A stretch of 57,703 nucleotides of DNA, taken from positions 1 through 57,703 of the forward strand of contig CALCZA010000205.1 of the NCBI GenBank assembly GCA_937906475.1, given 5' to 3'. The position numbers and the translations under genes were made by a program. Under the pieces are notes generated by a model. That model did not search any database. It worked only from the letters and a program-made list of their open reading frames with translations, and was not told the DNA's origin. This document shows positions 39,286 through 48,407 of the stretch, piece after piece (the first letter of the stretch is position 1; each line of letters opens with the position of its first letter). Source of the DNA: an uncultured bacterium. GTDB lineage: Bacteria; Planctomycetota; UBA1135; UBA2386.

Positions 39286-39309
39286 GCGGTTCGCCTACTG
39301 GCGGACCGC
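39286..39309. terminator. Bidirectional hairpin between the S8 and WD40 genes
   Basis: Stem GCGGTTCGCC (39286-39295) with GGCGGACCGC (39300-39309): ten pairs with one T-G wobble and a four-base loop. It begins 10 bases after the S8 stop and includes the stop codon of the minus-strand WD40 gene. No T run follows. Confidence 0.5.
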
Positions 39310-41463
39310 TAACGGAGTCACGGTTGAGATTACCTTTCGTGTCTTCACGTCGATTGCGGTCAGGCGACCAAGCCAGTCTGCGGTGAAGATGCGCGAGCCA
39401 TCGGTGTTCGCTGCGACGTCGTAGACCCAGTCGCGCACCCGTGGCAGTTCGGTCTCCCGACTACCGTTAGTCTTCCAGTGAAGCAGGCGGCCATCCGCGC
39501 CACTGCTGATCAGGTGGGTGGCTGAGCGCCACGTGATGCACAGCACTTGGTCGCTATGGCTCTGTTGGCGAAACATCTGACGGCCATCGCTCATGCGGAA
39601 CAGGCAAACCGTTCGGTCGGCGCCGGCCGTGGCTAGATAACTCGAGTTTGGTGAAAACGCGAGATCGGCCAGTAGTCCATTGGCAGCCTTCATCTCGTGG
39701 ACCTCGCGGCCGTTGTCGGCATCGCGCACCGCGACGAAGCCAGCGCGATCGGCGCTAGCCAGTAGCTTACCGTTGGCTGAGAACGTCACCGCGGTCACCC
39801 AGTCTTCGTGTCGTTCCTTCCACAGCGACTGACCATCCACGGCGCGCATCACTTCAACGTTGCGACGAGTATCGCCGGTCGCGACCAGTGTGCCATCTGG
39901 CGAGACGGCCGCGGACAACAGCACGTCGCGGCGTTTGCTGAAACGACCTAACTCGCGGCCGGTCTCCACATCAAAGAGCACGGCGCCGCCTGTCCTGCCC
40001 GCGATGCCGCCGGCAGCAATCAACGTCGAACCGTCTTGCGAGAACGACAGGCTCTCGACTTGCCCGAAGGGGAAGTCGAGCACGCCGAGTTCGCGCAGGT
40101 TGTCTTGATGCACGAGCAGGATCTGATGGAAGCCAGGAATAGCGAGCAACGGCGCGCCGGGGCTGGCTGCGAGCGTGCGCATCGAGCCAGGATTCTTGGG
40201 GTAGACCTTCTTTACGAGCGGCAGTTCGCCGGGCATGACGATCGAAGCCTTGGGCTTGGCGACCATCTTCTGCGCTTCGAGTGCGATTTTCTTCTGCGCT
40301 TCGGCCCGCGCGACGGCGAGCTTTTTCGCTTCGGCAAGATCCTTGGGGGCTCCCTGCTGGATCCACGTGCGGATGGTCTCGATCAACTTCTTGTCGATGC
40401 GACCCGACTTCGGCGGCATCGTCGGCTTCTCTTGGTGCGAGACCAACATGTAGAGCCGGCTGCCATCGGCATCGCCGCGCTTGATGGTGCGCCCCGAGCC
40501 GCCGCCTTGGATCGCGGAGACGTGCGTGGTCAAGTCGAGGCCGCCCGACGGATCGCTGGGCTCGTGGCACGTGATGCAGTGCTCCTCGAAGATCGCATAG
40601 GTGTGATCGTCGAAGGTCAGTAACGAGTTGTCGGGTTCGACGGTGATTGGCTTGAGCTTTGACGGTTGTGTCGTGGGCTTTGTGTTGGCGCTGGCTGCCG
40701 GCTTGGCAACCTTGGGCTTCTTAGCGGCCGCCATCGCCGGCTTGACTGCCGCTGGTTTCGGCATCGCGGGCTTCGCGACCGCCGGCTTTGCCTTTGCCTT
40801 TGCGGTTGGTGGCTTGGGCTTGCTCGGTGTCGTCATCGTCAGCACGCCGAGCTCAAGTTTGCTGACCAGTTTCTGCAACTCTCCGAGTTTGGCCAACTCC
40901 CCGTCGATGGCCTTGGCCGCGGCGTCCTTCTTGGCCGCTTGGGCATCGAGTGCCTTGCCAGCTTTAACAAAGTCCGCGGCGGCCTTCTGGTGCCCGTCTG
41001 CTTTAGCCCGCATTGCGCCAGTTCGCGCATCCCAGGCGGCAACGGGCAACTTGCTCAGGATTGCGAGTGCTTGCTCTAGTTTGCCGTGCGCGGTGTCCTT
41101 TGTCTTGCCGGTTCCGGCTGGATCGCGGTAGGTCAGTTTCGTCAATAGGTCGCGCACCTCGGCGAGTTTCTTGACCTCGGCGTTGAGCGCTGCCGATGCA
41201 GCGGTTTCCTTCTTGGCCGCTGCTTGCTTGGCTTTGCCTTGACTGCGTAATTGTACCGCCTGTGATCGGGCCTGCTTGGCGGCGGCGGTCATTGACTGCT
41301 TGCGGGCCGTCCACGCGGCTTGGTCTGTCTTGGCCAGTTGGCTGAGCAGTGCATCCAGTTTGGCGGGTTGCGGCTTCGCTTCTTGAGCGGTGGCCGCATG
41401 CGTCATGCATAGAGCCAGCAGCGCAGTGCCCAGCTTGGGCTTCCATCCAGTGTTGCAGTTCAT
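39295..41463 (-). CDS. Secreted WD40 protein with a c-type haem site (planctomycete type)
   Basis: 722 residues from ATG 41463, signal MNCNTGWKPKLGTALLALCM..ATAQ. The first half is Ala/Lys-rich and helical, with a near-repetitive Pro/Ala/Lys hinge (about 215-280). Then a cytochrome-like segment carries one CxxCH (EEHCITCHEPSD) with MPPKSGRIDKKLIETIRTWI, as in the planctomycete PSC-type cytochrome domains. The C-terminal 370 residues are WD40 blades (LASADRAGFVAVRDADNG, ISSGADGRLLHWKTNG). It is the last gene of a four-gene minus-strand cassette, 17 bases after the DUF1549 gene. Electron transfer and partner binding are likely roles, unproven. Confidence 0.85.
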   Translation of the reverse strand: MNCNTGWKPKLGTALLALCMTHAATAQEAKPQPAKLDALLSQLAKTDQAAWTARKQSMTAAAKQARSQAVQLRSQGKAKQAAAKKETAASAALNAEVKKLAEVRDLLTKLTYRDPAGTGKTKDTAHGKLEQALAILSKLPVAAWDARTGAMRAKADGHQKAAADFVKAGKALDAQAAKKDAAAKAIDGELAKLGELQKLVSKLELGVLTMTTPSKPKPPTAKAKAKPAVAKPAMPKPAAVKPAMAAAKKPKVAKPAASANTKPTTQPSKLKPITVEPDNSLLTFDDHTYAIFEEHCITCHEPSDPSGGLDLTTHVSAIQGGGSGRTIKRGDADGSRLYMLVSHQEKPTMPPKSGRIDKKLIETIRTWIQQGAPKDLAEAKKLAVARAEAQKKIALEAQKMVAKPKASIVMPGELPLVKKVYPKNPGSMRTLAASPGAPLLAIPGFHQILLVHQDNLRELGVLDFPFGQVESLSFSQDGSTLIAAGGIAGRTGGAVLFDVETGRELGRFSKRRDVLLSAAVSPDGTLVATGDTRRNVEVMRAVDGQSLWKERHEDWVTAVTFSANGKLLASADRAGFVAVRDADNGREVHEMKAANGLLADLAFSPNSSYLATAGADRTVCLFRMSDGRQMFRQQSHSDQVLCITWRSATHLISSGADGRLLHWKTNGSRETELPRVRDWVYDVAANTDGSRIFTADWLGRLTAIDVKTRKVISTVTPLAVRQ

Positions 41464-41480
41464 GGTGTTAGGCGATCGGG

Positions 41481-43904
41481 CTAGTGCTGGAAGAGGAACT
41501 CTTTGCTGTTGAACATCGACCACAGCACGTCATCCCAGGCATCGCGCGGTTTGGCGCCGGCTTGGCGAATGCTGAGCAGGATGCGTTCCTGTTCGTGCTG
41601 GCGCGGCAAGCGCGCGTAGGTTGCCAGAAAAAGTTCGTTGAGGATTAGGTCGGGAGCGGTCTTCGCGGCTAGTAAGCGACCGACGCGACTGTTCGACGAA
41701 AGCAACTTTCTCTCGATGGTCTCGCCGTTGATTAGGTGCAGGACTTGATTAAGCGTCGGCTCTTCTCGTCGGTCGCACGTGCACACGGAGTCGCGGTCGG
41801 GGCGGCCAAAGAGATTGAGAAAACGGCTGCCGCCATTGGCGTCGACGATCTGCACGGCGCTTTGGCCGAGTGGAATGCCGCGGAACTTGGTGCGTACTTC
41901 GGTGATCGAACCGATGGCATCCAGCATCTGCTCGGCCGACATCCGGCGCGGTGGCATGCCGGCGTAGGTCGACGCCGGATGATCGTCTGGGTGTTGCGTC
42001 GATTGATAGGTTGCTGACGCGCAGATCTCGCGAATCAGTTCTCGGATGTCGAAGTCTGCTGCGGCCAGTCGCTCACCGAGTCGTCGGTGAAGATCTGGGT
42101 GCGATGGCGGATTGCTGACGCGCACGTCGTCTACCGGTTGCACCAGGCCACGGCCAAAGAACCGTGCCCAAACGCGGTTGGCGATGTTTTTGGCGAACCA
42201 TGGGTTCTTGCGCGATGTCAGCCACTTGGCCATTACCGCGCGGCGATCAACACCGGGTTTGATCGTCGGCAGCGTGCCGCCGAGGAACTGTGGCTTGGCC
42301 GAGGCTTGGGTGCGTTCGTTGGTCACCTCGCCGCTGCCACGATTGAAGATGACGGTGTCGCGCGGATCATCGCCGCGCTTGCGGCCGACTCGGCCAAAGA
42401 ACGCCGCGAAGCCGTAGTAGTCATCCATTCGCCAGCGTTCGAATGGATGGTTGTGACACTGCGCGCATTGCAGCCGAATGCCGAGGAACGTTTGGGCCGC
42501 GTTCTCGGCGAGCACCTTGGGGCTGGTGGCAGTGACCCAGTAGTTCGCTTCGGGCACCGCGTAGGCGCCACCGGTTGCGGTCAGCATGCTGCGTACGATC
42601 TCGTCCATCGGCACGCCATCGCGCAGCGCTTCACGTAGCCACCTAGTGAAAACGTGCACGCCCTTGACTTCGAGTTGGTCGCTTTCGATGCGTAGCACCT
42701 CAGCCCAAGCCATGGCCCAGACATCGGGGAACTCCGGTCGCTTGAGCAACTCGTCGACGATGCGAGCGCGCTTGTCGGCGGAGGTGTCCGCTAAGAACTT
42801 GCGCACGTCGTTGGGAGTCGGCACTTGGCCGATCACGTCGACGAAGACCCGGCGCAAGAACGTCTGGTCGTCGCATTGCGGCGCCGGGGCTAGGCGCAAC
42901 TTGGTTAGCTTCTGCTGGATCAGAGTGTCGATTTCGTTGTTCGCCTGCATGGCCGGCGGTTGCCACGGATCGGCGTTCGGCAGCACGATCACGTTGGCAA
43001 CTTGCGCGAGGAAACCAAAGCGCGCCAGCACGAACGCTTCGCCGCGCGAGGCCGACTTGACGCCGCCGTTCTCAATCGTTGCCGAGGAGGTGTTGCTCGA
43101 GGACATCAAGGCGAGGTCGGTGACATCGCGCAGGGAGCCGTCGCTGTATTCTGCCGTGACGACGAGCGCGGCGTGCTGATCGGGGCCGGCCAATACGATG
43201 TCTCGGGGTTCGACCGACAACCGCATCAACTCGGGGATGGGGGCTTTCGGGTTGGCGCCGTCATCATTGGCTCCCGCCGCAATCCACGAACGGATCATGT
43301 GCCACATCTCACTGTCGGGTTCGATGCGCTTGCCGCCCTTGTGGCTGACCTTGCCCGATGGCTTGGTCAGGATTAGGCTGGCGTCGGGATCAGCGCAGTC
43401 GATACGTCGACTGCGGAAGTCGCGACTGAGGGCGCGCAGGTCGCGTTTGGGGTCAAAGCCGAACAGTGTCAGTCCGAAACCGTTCTTGCCCGATGCCGCG
43501 CCGTGGCAGGCACCGCTGTTGCAACCGGCCCGTGTCAGGATGGGGATGACATCCATGCGGTAGCTGACCGGCGGTTCGAACTTCGCATTCTGCACGGTGA
43601 CCTTGACCGTGGCAGACATGCTGTCGTGATGTACGGTCGCGATGGTTTCGCCGTTGGCCAGCGGCACGAGTCGACCCTCGCGGAAGGTTGCGATGCCGGT
43701 TGGCTCGAACTGCACGTCGAGGGCACGGCTGACATCGTTCGTCAAGCCTTGCGTTGTCGTCGTCTGGGCCACCAGGCGATGCGTGTCCCAACTGCTGTCG
43801 AGGGTGACGCGTATTGGATAGACGGCCAGCTTGTTCTGTGCTGGCTTGTCTTGGCCTACAACACCAGCCGCAAACAACAGCAATGGCAGAATGCGCAGGA
43901 TCAT
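41481..43904 (-). CDS. DUF1549/DUF1553 (PSCyt2/PSD1) secreted protein with haem-binding motifs
   Basis: 807 residues with a signal peptide (MILRILPLLLFAAGVVGQ). Near residue 125 is GCNSGACHG, a CxxxCH site. A Big-2-like segment follows (about 215-310, LSVEPRDIVLAGPDQ). The DUF1549 domain starts NEIDTLIQQKLTKLRLAPAP and contains LRRVFVDVIGQVPTP and a CxxCH in LQCAQCHNHPFERW. The DUF1553 domain includes NIANRVWARFFGRGLVQPVDD and MSAEQMLDAIG. These families are expanded in Planctomycetota and usually sit beside DUF1501, as here. The function is not established; a haem redox role in polysaccharide breakdown has been suggested. Its ATG overlaps the stop of the PPC gene. Confidence 0.9.
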   Translation of the reverse strand: MILRILPLLLFAAGVVGQDKPAQNKLAVYPIRVTLDSSWDTHRLVAQTTTTQGLTNDVSRALDVQFEPTGIATFREGRLVPLANGETIATVHHDSMSATVKVTVQNAKFEPPVSYRMDVIPILTRAGCNSGACHGAASGKNGFGLTLFGFDPKRDLRALSRDFRSRRIDCADPDASLILTKPSGKVSHKGGKRIEPDSEMWHMIRSWIAAGANDDGANPKAPIPELMRLSVEPRDIVLAGPDQHAALVVTAEYSDGSLRDVTDLALMSSSNTSSATIENGGVKSASRGEAFVLARFGFLAQVANVIVLPNADPWQPPAMQANNEIDTLIQQKLTKLRLAPAPQCDDQTFLRRVFVDVIGQVPTPNDVRKFLADTSADKRARIVDELLKRPEFPDVWAMAWAEVLRIESDQLEVKGVHVFTRWLREALRDGVPMDEIVRSMLTATGGAYAVPEANYWVTATSPKVLAENAAQTFLGIRLQCAQCHNHPFERWRMDDYYGFAAFFGRVGRKRGDDPRDTVIFNRGSGEVTNERTQASAKPQFLGGTLPTIKPGVDRRAVMAKWLTSRKNPWFAKNIANRVWARFFGRGLVQPVDDVRVSNPPSHPDLHRRLGERLAAADFDIRELIREICASATYQSTQHPDDHPASTYAGMPPRRMSAEQMLDAIGSITEVRTKFRGIPLGQSAVQIVDANGGSRFLNLFGRPDRDSVCTCDRREEPTLNQVLHLINGETIERKLLSSNSRVGRLLAAKTAPDLILNELFLATYARLPRQHEQERILLSIRQAGAKPRDAWDDVLWSMFNSKEFLFQH

Positions 43905-46219
43905 CGTTGGTCTCCGGTGGATTTTTGGGTGGCCGGTTTCTTAGTCGCCGGCTGGACTACTTCCAGCGGTTGATCGACGCGGATTTCGCCGCTGCCGACG
44001 TTGTGCGTGATGACACCTTCCTTCGTCGTGATCTTCAGTTGGATGTAGATGGAGCGATGGCGTCCGGGCCGTGTGGTCTTCGCGACATCGATTGCGATCG
44101 GCAGCTTGTCCATGCCAGGTTGGATCGCCGGAATCTTGTAGGTTATGCCCTTCGGGATGCGGCCGAGTACCGCGGTGACCTTGCCGTCAAACTTGCGCTT
44201 GTGGTCGAGCACGACGTCGAGTGTGCCTTTGTGACCTTGTTCGATTAGCGCCCGTGGGACGGTTGCCGTGACCCATGGTTCGTGCACCGGCAGTTTGAAA
44301 ATTTTGGTGCTGATCGAGCACGTGACTCCTTCGAGAGTGGTGCTCGCAACCAATACCGTTGGCCAGTCGCCGACGGCGGCGCGAGAGTTTGCGTTGAATG
44401 ACATGTTGCCAGTCGTCTGCTTGCCGGTCAGCGTCAATGTGCTCGCGGACACGCCAGCAGGTAGCGCTAACGCGCGCACCCGAACCGTGCCGGCGAAGCC
44501 CTTGTCGCGAGTCACCGTGACGGGCAACACCATCGAACCGCTGCGAACGATTGGCACCTGTGGTTGTTTGGTTGCGATGTCAAATGGCACCGGCTTGGTG
44601 ACCACGATCGGCAGTGTGTAGGCTAGCCACGAGTCGTAGACTCCGTTGTTGCGGACGCGCAACAACGGGGAGCGGTGCATGTGACGGATCTCATGCGGCT
44701 TGTTGTCCTTCTTGTAGTGCAGTGTTGGCGAGCTAAGGCTGGTCTGCATCGAAGCGTTGGCATCTGCGGAGAACACCATCGGGACAAACAACGTCGGATT
44801 GACATCCATGGCGTTTGCCTGCACGCCAACTGGCAGGTTCTTGTAGCCCAAGGTCGGTTTCTTGCGCGCGTCAGCGCCGGTGATGCGAATCATCGTGGCG
44901 TTGTTGCGGCCTTGCGGAACGGCGATGCCAACGTATTCCAAGCGGCGGCCCGGCACGGCTTCGGAGGCGCCGGCGTAGGTGCCGACGATGCCGACTTCGA
45001 TGCGATAAAAGTGCGCATCACTGCCGCGTCGCAGGTGATCGTGAACACAGGCGAAGAAGGTGCCGGTTGCCGGTGGCGTGAAGTTCAGTCGGCCGTCGAG
45101 GCCGACGCCATCATCATTACTCGCCAGCGCTTTGCCCTTGGCATCGCGGATGATCAGGACCGGGTCGAGTGGCGAACGCAGGATTCGCGCCAGTGCGCGA
45201 ATCCGCAGGCGTCGTCCTTTGGTGGCACGGAAGGCGTAGCGATCTTCGGCGCCCGCGTTCGTGATTACGCCATGGAATGCGCACGGTGCGGTGGGTGGTT
45301 CCTTGGGGGTTGCGCCTTCGATATAGCTCGGCCGATCATCGACTAATACCATCACGGGCGTGGGACAGGATTGACCGTTGATGACTGGGAAGACTGCGTG
45401 CAGGCCATCGAGCGGCGGCAGCGTGATCGTGGTCTGCGCGGGTTCGCCATCACCGAGCAGTTGCACGGTGATGGTCTCGTTTGGCCGACCCCCGGCCGGC
45501 AACAGTCCGAGCGGACGTGGGAAGGTGCCAACATGCAGTCGGTAGGCGCCCGCCGACGAACCGCGGTATGCGACATCGCGCAGCGCGAGCCAGTAGGTGC
45601 CTGTTTGTTTTGCCGTGAAGCATGCAAGCGGGTCCGCCTTGCCAAGCGAGGAGTCGTCGCATCGCTGCAGGAGTTGCTCATCAGGGCCGAAGATCTCGAG
45701 TTGTAGATCGATGTCGCTGAGGCCGAGGCGCACTGCTTCCACTTCGGCGCGTACGATCTCGCCTGCCGCCGCCTCGAACGCATACCAATCGACTTCCTCG
45801 GCGAGGATGCGGCCATCGACAGTCAAGTTGAGTGCGATGCGTTGTGCCTGTTCACGGGTCCCGTGGTCTTGGCGTTCGCGGATCGAAGGCAGTTGCCCGA
45901 CGCGAAATGCCTTCGCTTGTGTCAGTCCGCGCGCGGTGTGCAACGAGAACATATAGGTGCCGAGTGCGCAGGTTTCGGGGATGCGTAGATGCAGAGTGAC
46001 GCGATCGGCGCGGCCAGCTTGGATCTTCTCGACTTCGATGCCCTCGCGCAGCCAGACAACGGACTGGACGTCCTTCAGAAAGGTGCCATAGCAGACGACC
46101 TTGACCAGTTGGCCGCGGGTGCCGCCAGTCGGTTGTAGCAAGCGAACTGTCTGTGCGACTGAGTTGGCTGTGACGACTGCGAGCAGTAGCAGCGTGCGTA
46201 GTAGTAAGCTCCTACGCAT
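43901..46219 (-). CDS. Secreted protein with two PPC (pre-peptidase C-terminal) domains
   Basis: 772 residues, signal MRRSLLLRTLLLLAVVTANS then VAQ. A first beta domain (PTGGTRGQLVKVVCYGTF) precedes a PPC domain (VDWYAFEAAAGEIVRAEVEA, TYWLALRD). A second PPC domain follows near 320-400 (EDRYAFRATKGRRLRIRALA, TGTFFACVHDHLRRG). The C-terminal third is Ig-like with no catalytic motif. Such proteins accompany DUF1501 and DUF1549/1553 genes in planctomycetes and are thought to bind carbohydrate or protein. It overlaps both neighbours (1 base with DUF1501, 4 bases with DUF1549), so the cassette is translationally coupled. Confidence 0.83.
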   Translation of the reverse strand: MRRSLLLRTLLLLAVVTANSVAQTVRLLQPTGGTRGQLVKVVCYGTFLKDVQSVVWLREGIEVEKIQAGRADRVTLHLRIPETCALGTYMFSLHTARGLTQAKAFRVGQLPSIRERQDHGTREQAQRIALNLTVDGRILAEEVDWYAFEAAAGEIVRAEVEAVRLGLSDIDLQLEIFGPDEQLLQRCDDSSLGKADPLACFTAKQTGTYWLALRDVAYRGSSAGAYRLHVGTFPRPLGLLPAGGRPNETITVQLLGDGEPAQTTITLPPLDGLHAVFPVINGQSCPTPVMVLVDDRPSYIEGATPKEPPTAPCAFHGVITNAGAEDRYAFRATKGRRLRIRALARILRSPLDPVLIIRDAKGKALASNDDGVGLDGRLNFTPPATGTFFACVHDHLRRGSDAHFYRIEVGIVGTYAGASEAVPGRRLEYVGIAVPQGRNNATMIRITGADARKKPTLGYKNLPVGVQANAMDVNPTLFVPMVFSADANASMQTSLSSPTLHYKKDNKPHEIRHMHRSPLLRVRNNGVYDSWLAYTLPIVVTKPVPFDIATKQPQVPIVRSGSMVLPVTVTRDKGFAGTVRVRALALPAGVSASTLTLTGKQTTGNMSFNANSRAAVGDWPTVLVASTTLEGVTCSISTKIFKLPVHEPWVTATVPRALIEQGHKGTLDVVLDHKRKFDGKVTAVLGRIPKGITYKIPAIQPGMDKLPIAIDVAKTTRPGRHRSIYIQLKITTKEGVITHNVGSGEIRVDQPLEVVQPATKKPATQKSTGDQR

Positions 46220-47535
46220 CAGGCGAGTAACTCCCGCACGACGCGGCCGTCGCGCACGATGTCGATGGGACGATCTCCGGGGCTCATCAACCGGCGAGAT
46301 GGGTCAATGCCGAGTTGCGTGAATATCGTGGCGGCGAGGTCTGCCGGCGATACGGCGCCTTCTTCGGGAGCACTGCCGTTTGGGTCGGTGCGGCCGTGAA
46401 AGTAGCCGCGCTTGAGGCCGCCGCCGGCGGCGACGACGGAGAATGCACGTGGCCAGTGATCGCGGCCACGGGTGCCATTGATGCGCGGCGTGCGACCAAA
46501 CTCGCTCGACAACACGACCATTGTGCGATCAAGCATCGAGCGTTCGTCGAGGTCGGCGATCAGCGCGGCAAGTGCCTGGTCAACGGCCGGCATGCGGCGA
46601 CGCATGGCCGTAGAGATGTTCTCGTGGTGGTCCCAGCCGCCAAACGGAATGGCAACGAAGCGAACTCCGGCAGCGACGAGTCGACGTGCTAGTAGCAACC
46701 GTTGACCGATGACGTTGCGGCCGTAGCGATCGCGCGTCGCCTTCTTCTCCAGTTCGATCTTGAACGCTTTCTGCGCGGTTGGGGAGTCGATCAAGCTCCA
46801 CGCTTGTTGGTAGAAGGATTTGGTCGCGCGCACGCCGTCGGCATTGCCGGCAAATCCTGCGTCGAGTTCTTCGAGCATGCGCCGCCGGCGAGCGACGCGC
46901 TCTTCGCTCAGCTTGACGCTCGAGCCGAGGTCCTTGACCGAGAAGCCGCTGCTCGATGGTTCGCTGCCAACGCTGAACGCGCCGAACGCCGAGCTAAGGT
47001 AGCCGGTGCCGAGGTCGGCCTGGCGCGCCGTCGGTATGCACACGTAGGGCGGCAGATCATTGCGCACGCCGAGTTCATGACTGACGACCGAGCCGAAGCT
47101 TGGATAGACGATCGCAGGGCTTGGTCGGTAACCCGTCAGCATGTTGTGGGCGCCGCGTTCGTGGGCGGCTTCGGTATGCGTCAGTGAACGCACGACGGTC
47201 AACTTGTCGGCGACCTTGGCGAGATTGCGGCATAACTCGCTGAAGCGTTGGTCATCGACCTTGGTCGGGATCGAGCGGAACGGCCCGCGCACGTCGACTG
47301 GTGCGTCGGGTTTGGGGTCGAACGTGTCGATGTGGCTGAGGCCGCCGCCGAGATAGATCTGGATGACGGCGTCGGCCTTTGGACCGGGACGCTGTTGGCC
47401 GCGCGGCATGCCTTTCGCCAGCAGCGTGCCAGGTAAGGAGGCCGCGAGTCCTAGGCTTGTCGATCGCGCGAGGAAATCGCGCCGGTTCAAGTTCGATCCG
47501 AGGCGTGGCAACGTCGGGCTGGCATCATCGAGCAT
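46219..47535 (-). CDS. DUF1501 family protein with a Tat-type signal
   Basis: 438 residues from ATG 47535, the first gene of the cassette. An N-terminal Tat-like signal NRRDFLARSTSLGLAASLPG points to export in folded form. The fold is that of sulfatase/alkaline-phosphatase relatives: VIQIYLGGGLSHIDTFDPKP, the THTEAAHERGAHNMLTGYRP segment, FGGWDHHENI, and TMVVLSSEFGRTPRINGTRGRDHW. The family is named DUF1501 and its reaction is unproven. The upstream start at 47577 would put extra residues before the signal, so 47535 is preferred. Confidence 0.9.
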   Translation of the reverse strand: MLDDASPTLPRLGSNLNRRDFLARSTSLGLAASLPGTLLAKGMPRGQQRPGPKADAVIQIYLGGGLSHIDTFDPKPDAPVDVRGPFRSIPTKVDDQRFSELCRNLAKVADKLTVVRSLTHTEAAHERGAHNMLTGYRPSPAIVYPSFGSVVSHELGVRNDLPPYVCIPTARQADLGTGYLSSAFGAFSVGSEPSSSGFSVKDLGSSVKLSEERVARRRRMLEELDAGFAGNADGVRATKSFYQQAWSLIDSPTAQKAFKIELEKKATRDRYGRNVIGQRLLLARRLVAAGVRFVAIPFGGWDHHENISTAMRRRMPAVDQALAALIADLDERSMLDRTMVVLSSEFGRTPRINGTRGRDHWPRAFSVVAAGGGLKRGYFHGRTDPNGSAPEEGAVSPADLAATIFTQLGIDPSRRLMSPGDRPIDIVRDGRVVRELLA

Positions 47536-47919
47536 GGGCGCAATCTCGCAGGGCGGTAGGGGGCGGGCATGGCCCAAGATACAAGGTTCGTAGCGTAGTC
47601 GGAGAGTGGGTCGGCGCAGGTCGCCATTGTGCTGGCATTACATGCGCTACACATGGTCGCCGGATTCGCTCGCTACTGGGTAAATGGCTAATGCGTCGGC
47701 GGGTATTGAGGGAGGGCCTTTGGGGGCCATGGAGGCCGTGGGCGGTGCTTGGGCACGGTTCACTCAGTGGCGATTCACGGGCGAGAAACCGATGCCTGGC
47801 GTTACGTGTTGTCGGTTGCCTGATGGTCGTTGCGGCCTGCTTGATCGAAGGCGAAACAGCATCGTCATCACCAACGATTTGGTGCGGTCGTCACTGACGA
47901 AGACGGGAGTTGACGGAAG
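47536..47919. other. Gap upstream of the DUF1501 cassette
   Basis: About 380 bases likely carrying the cassette's promoter on the minus strand. No -35/-10 pair stands out by eye. A plus-strand frame from 47684 onward gives a Cys/Ser/Arg-rich product without family likeness; I treat it as a shadow of the broken repeat gene on the other strand. Confidence 0.35.
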
Positions 47920-48399
47920 CTACTCGTGCGGGCGTCCGGGTTGCCTCGAAGCATCGCGTAGCACTTGCTGTCTGTTCATCGTGGCCGCGTTCATGTCCGG
48001 GCGCTGCTTGCGCCACACGATGATGTCCGAGTCGTTGTCGTCGTCGTTGCATGACGCGATCTGCGTGTTGTTGGATGAGGGCGGCGCGCCGTTGTCGCGC
48101 CACTCGTTGGCCCGTTGCCGGAGGATTTAACCGGTCGCGTCGTAGTAGGTAATGTCGGCGCCCTTGTGTTTCGTTCGCGCTAAAGATTGTCTTGGCACTA
48201 CATCGTAGATGCAGATGTCGTTGCTCTTGTGATTTAACAAGTATGTGCGCACTACGTCGTAGCGGGTGATGTCGGTGCCCTTGTAACCTAGCAAGGAAGG
48301 TGTGGGCTTACTTGATTCGTTGATCGCGCGCTTGCTAACATCCAGCGAGCGTTTCGGTTGATGCCGACACGCCACTCGTTTTTCAGCTGATGTCTTCAC
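47920..48399 (-). pseudogene. Broken gene with three 57-bp (19-residue) repeats and an in-frame stop
   Basis: The minus frame from GTG 48399 contains three similar 19-residue units: GYKGTDITRYDVVRTYL, NHKSNDICIYDVVPRQSL and KHKGADITYYDATG, matching a 57-bp DNA period between about 48130 and 48295. A TAA at 48127-48129 ends it. The same frame then continues protein-like: NEWRDNGAPPSSNNTQIASC, NDDDNDSDIIVWRKQRPDMN, to a TAG at 47920-47922. No start codon follows the TAA for 40 codons, so one gene interrupted by a nonsense change fits better than two genes. Repeats of form K-x-x-DI-x-x-YD are not a family I can name. Confidence 0.45.
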
Positions 48400-48407
48400 G
48401 GAGAGTC

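Noticed and set aside
44675-45346. Plus-strand open frame of 223 residues
   Set aside because: Antisense to the PPC-domain gene inside a tightly coupled cassette.
47684-48130. Plus-strand open frame of 148 residues
   Set aside because: Composition is unlike the neighbours; the minus strand reads more protein-like text over the same bases.
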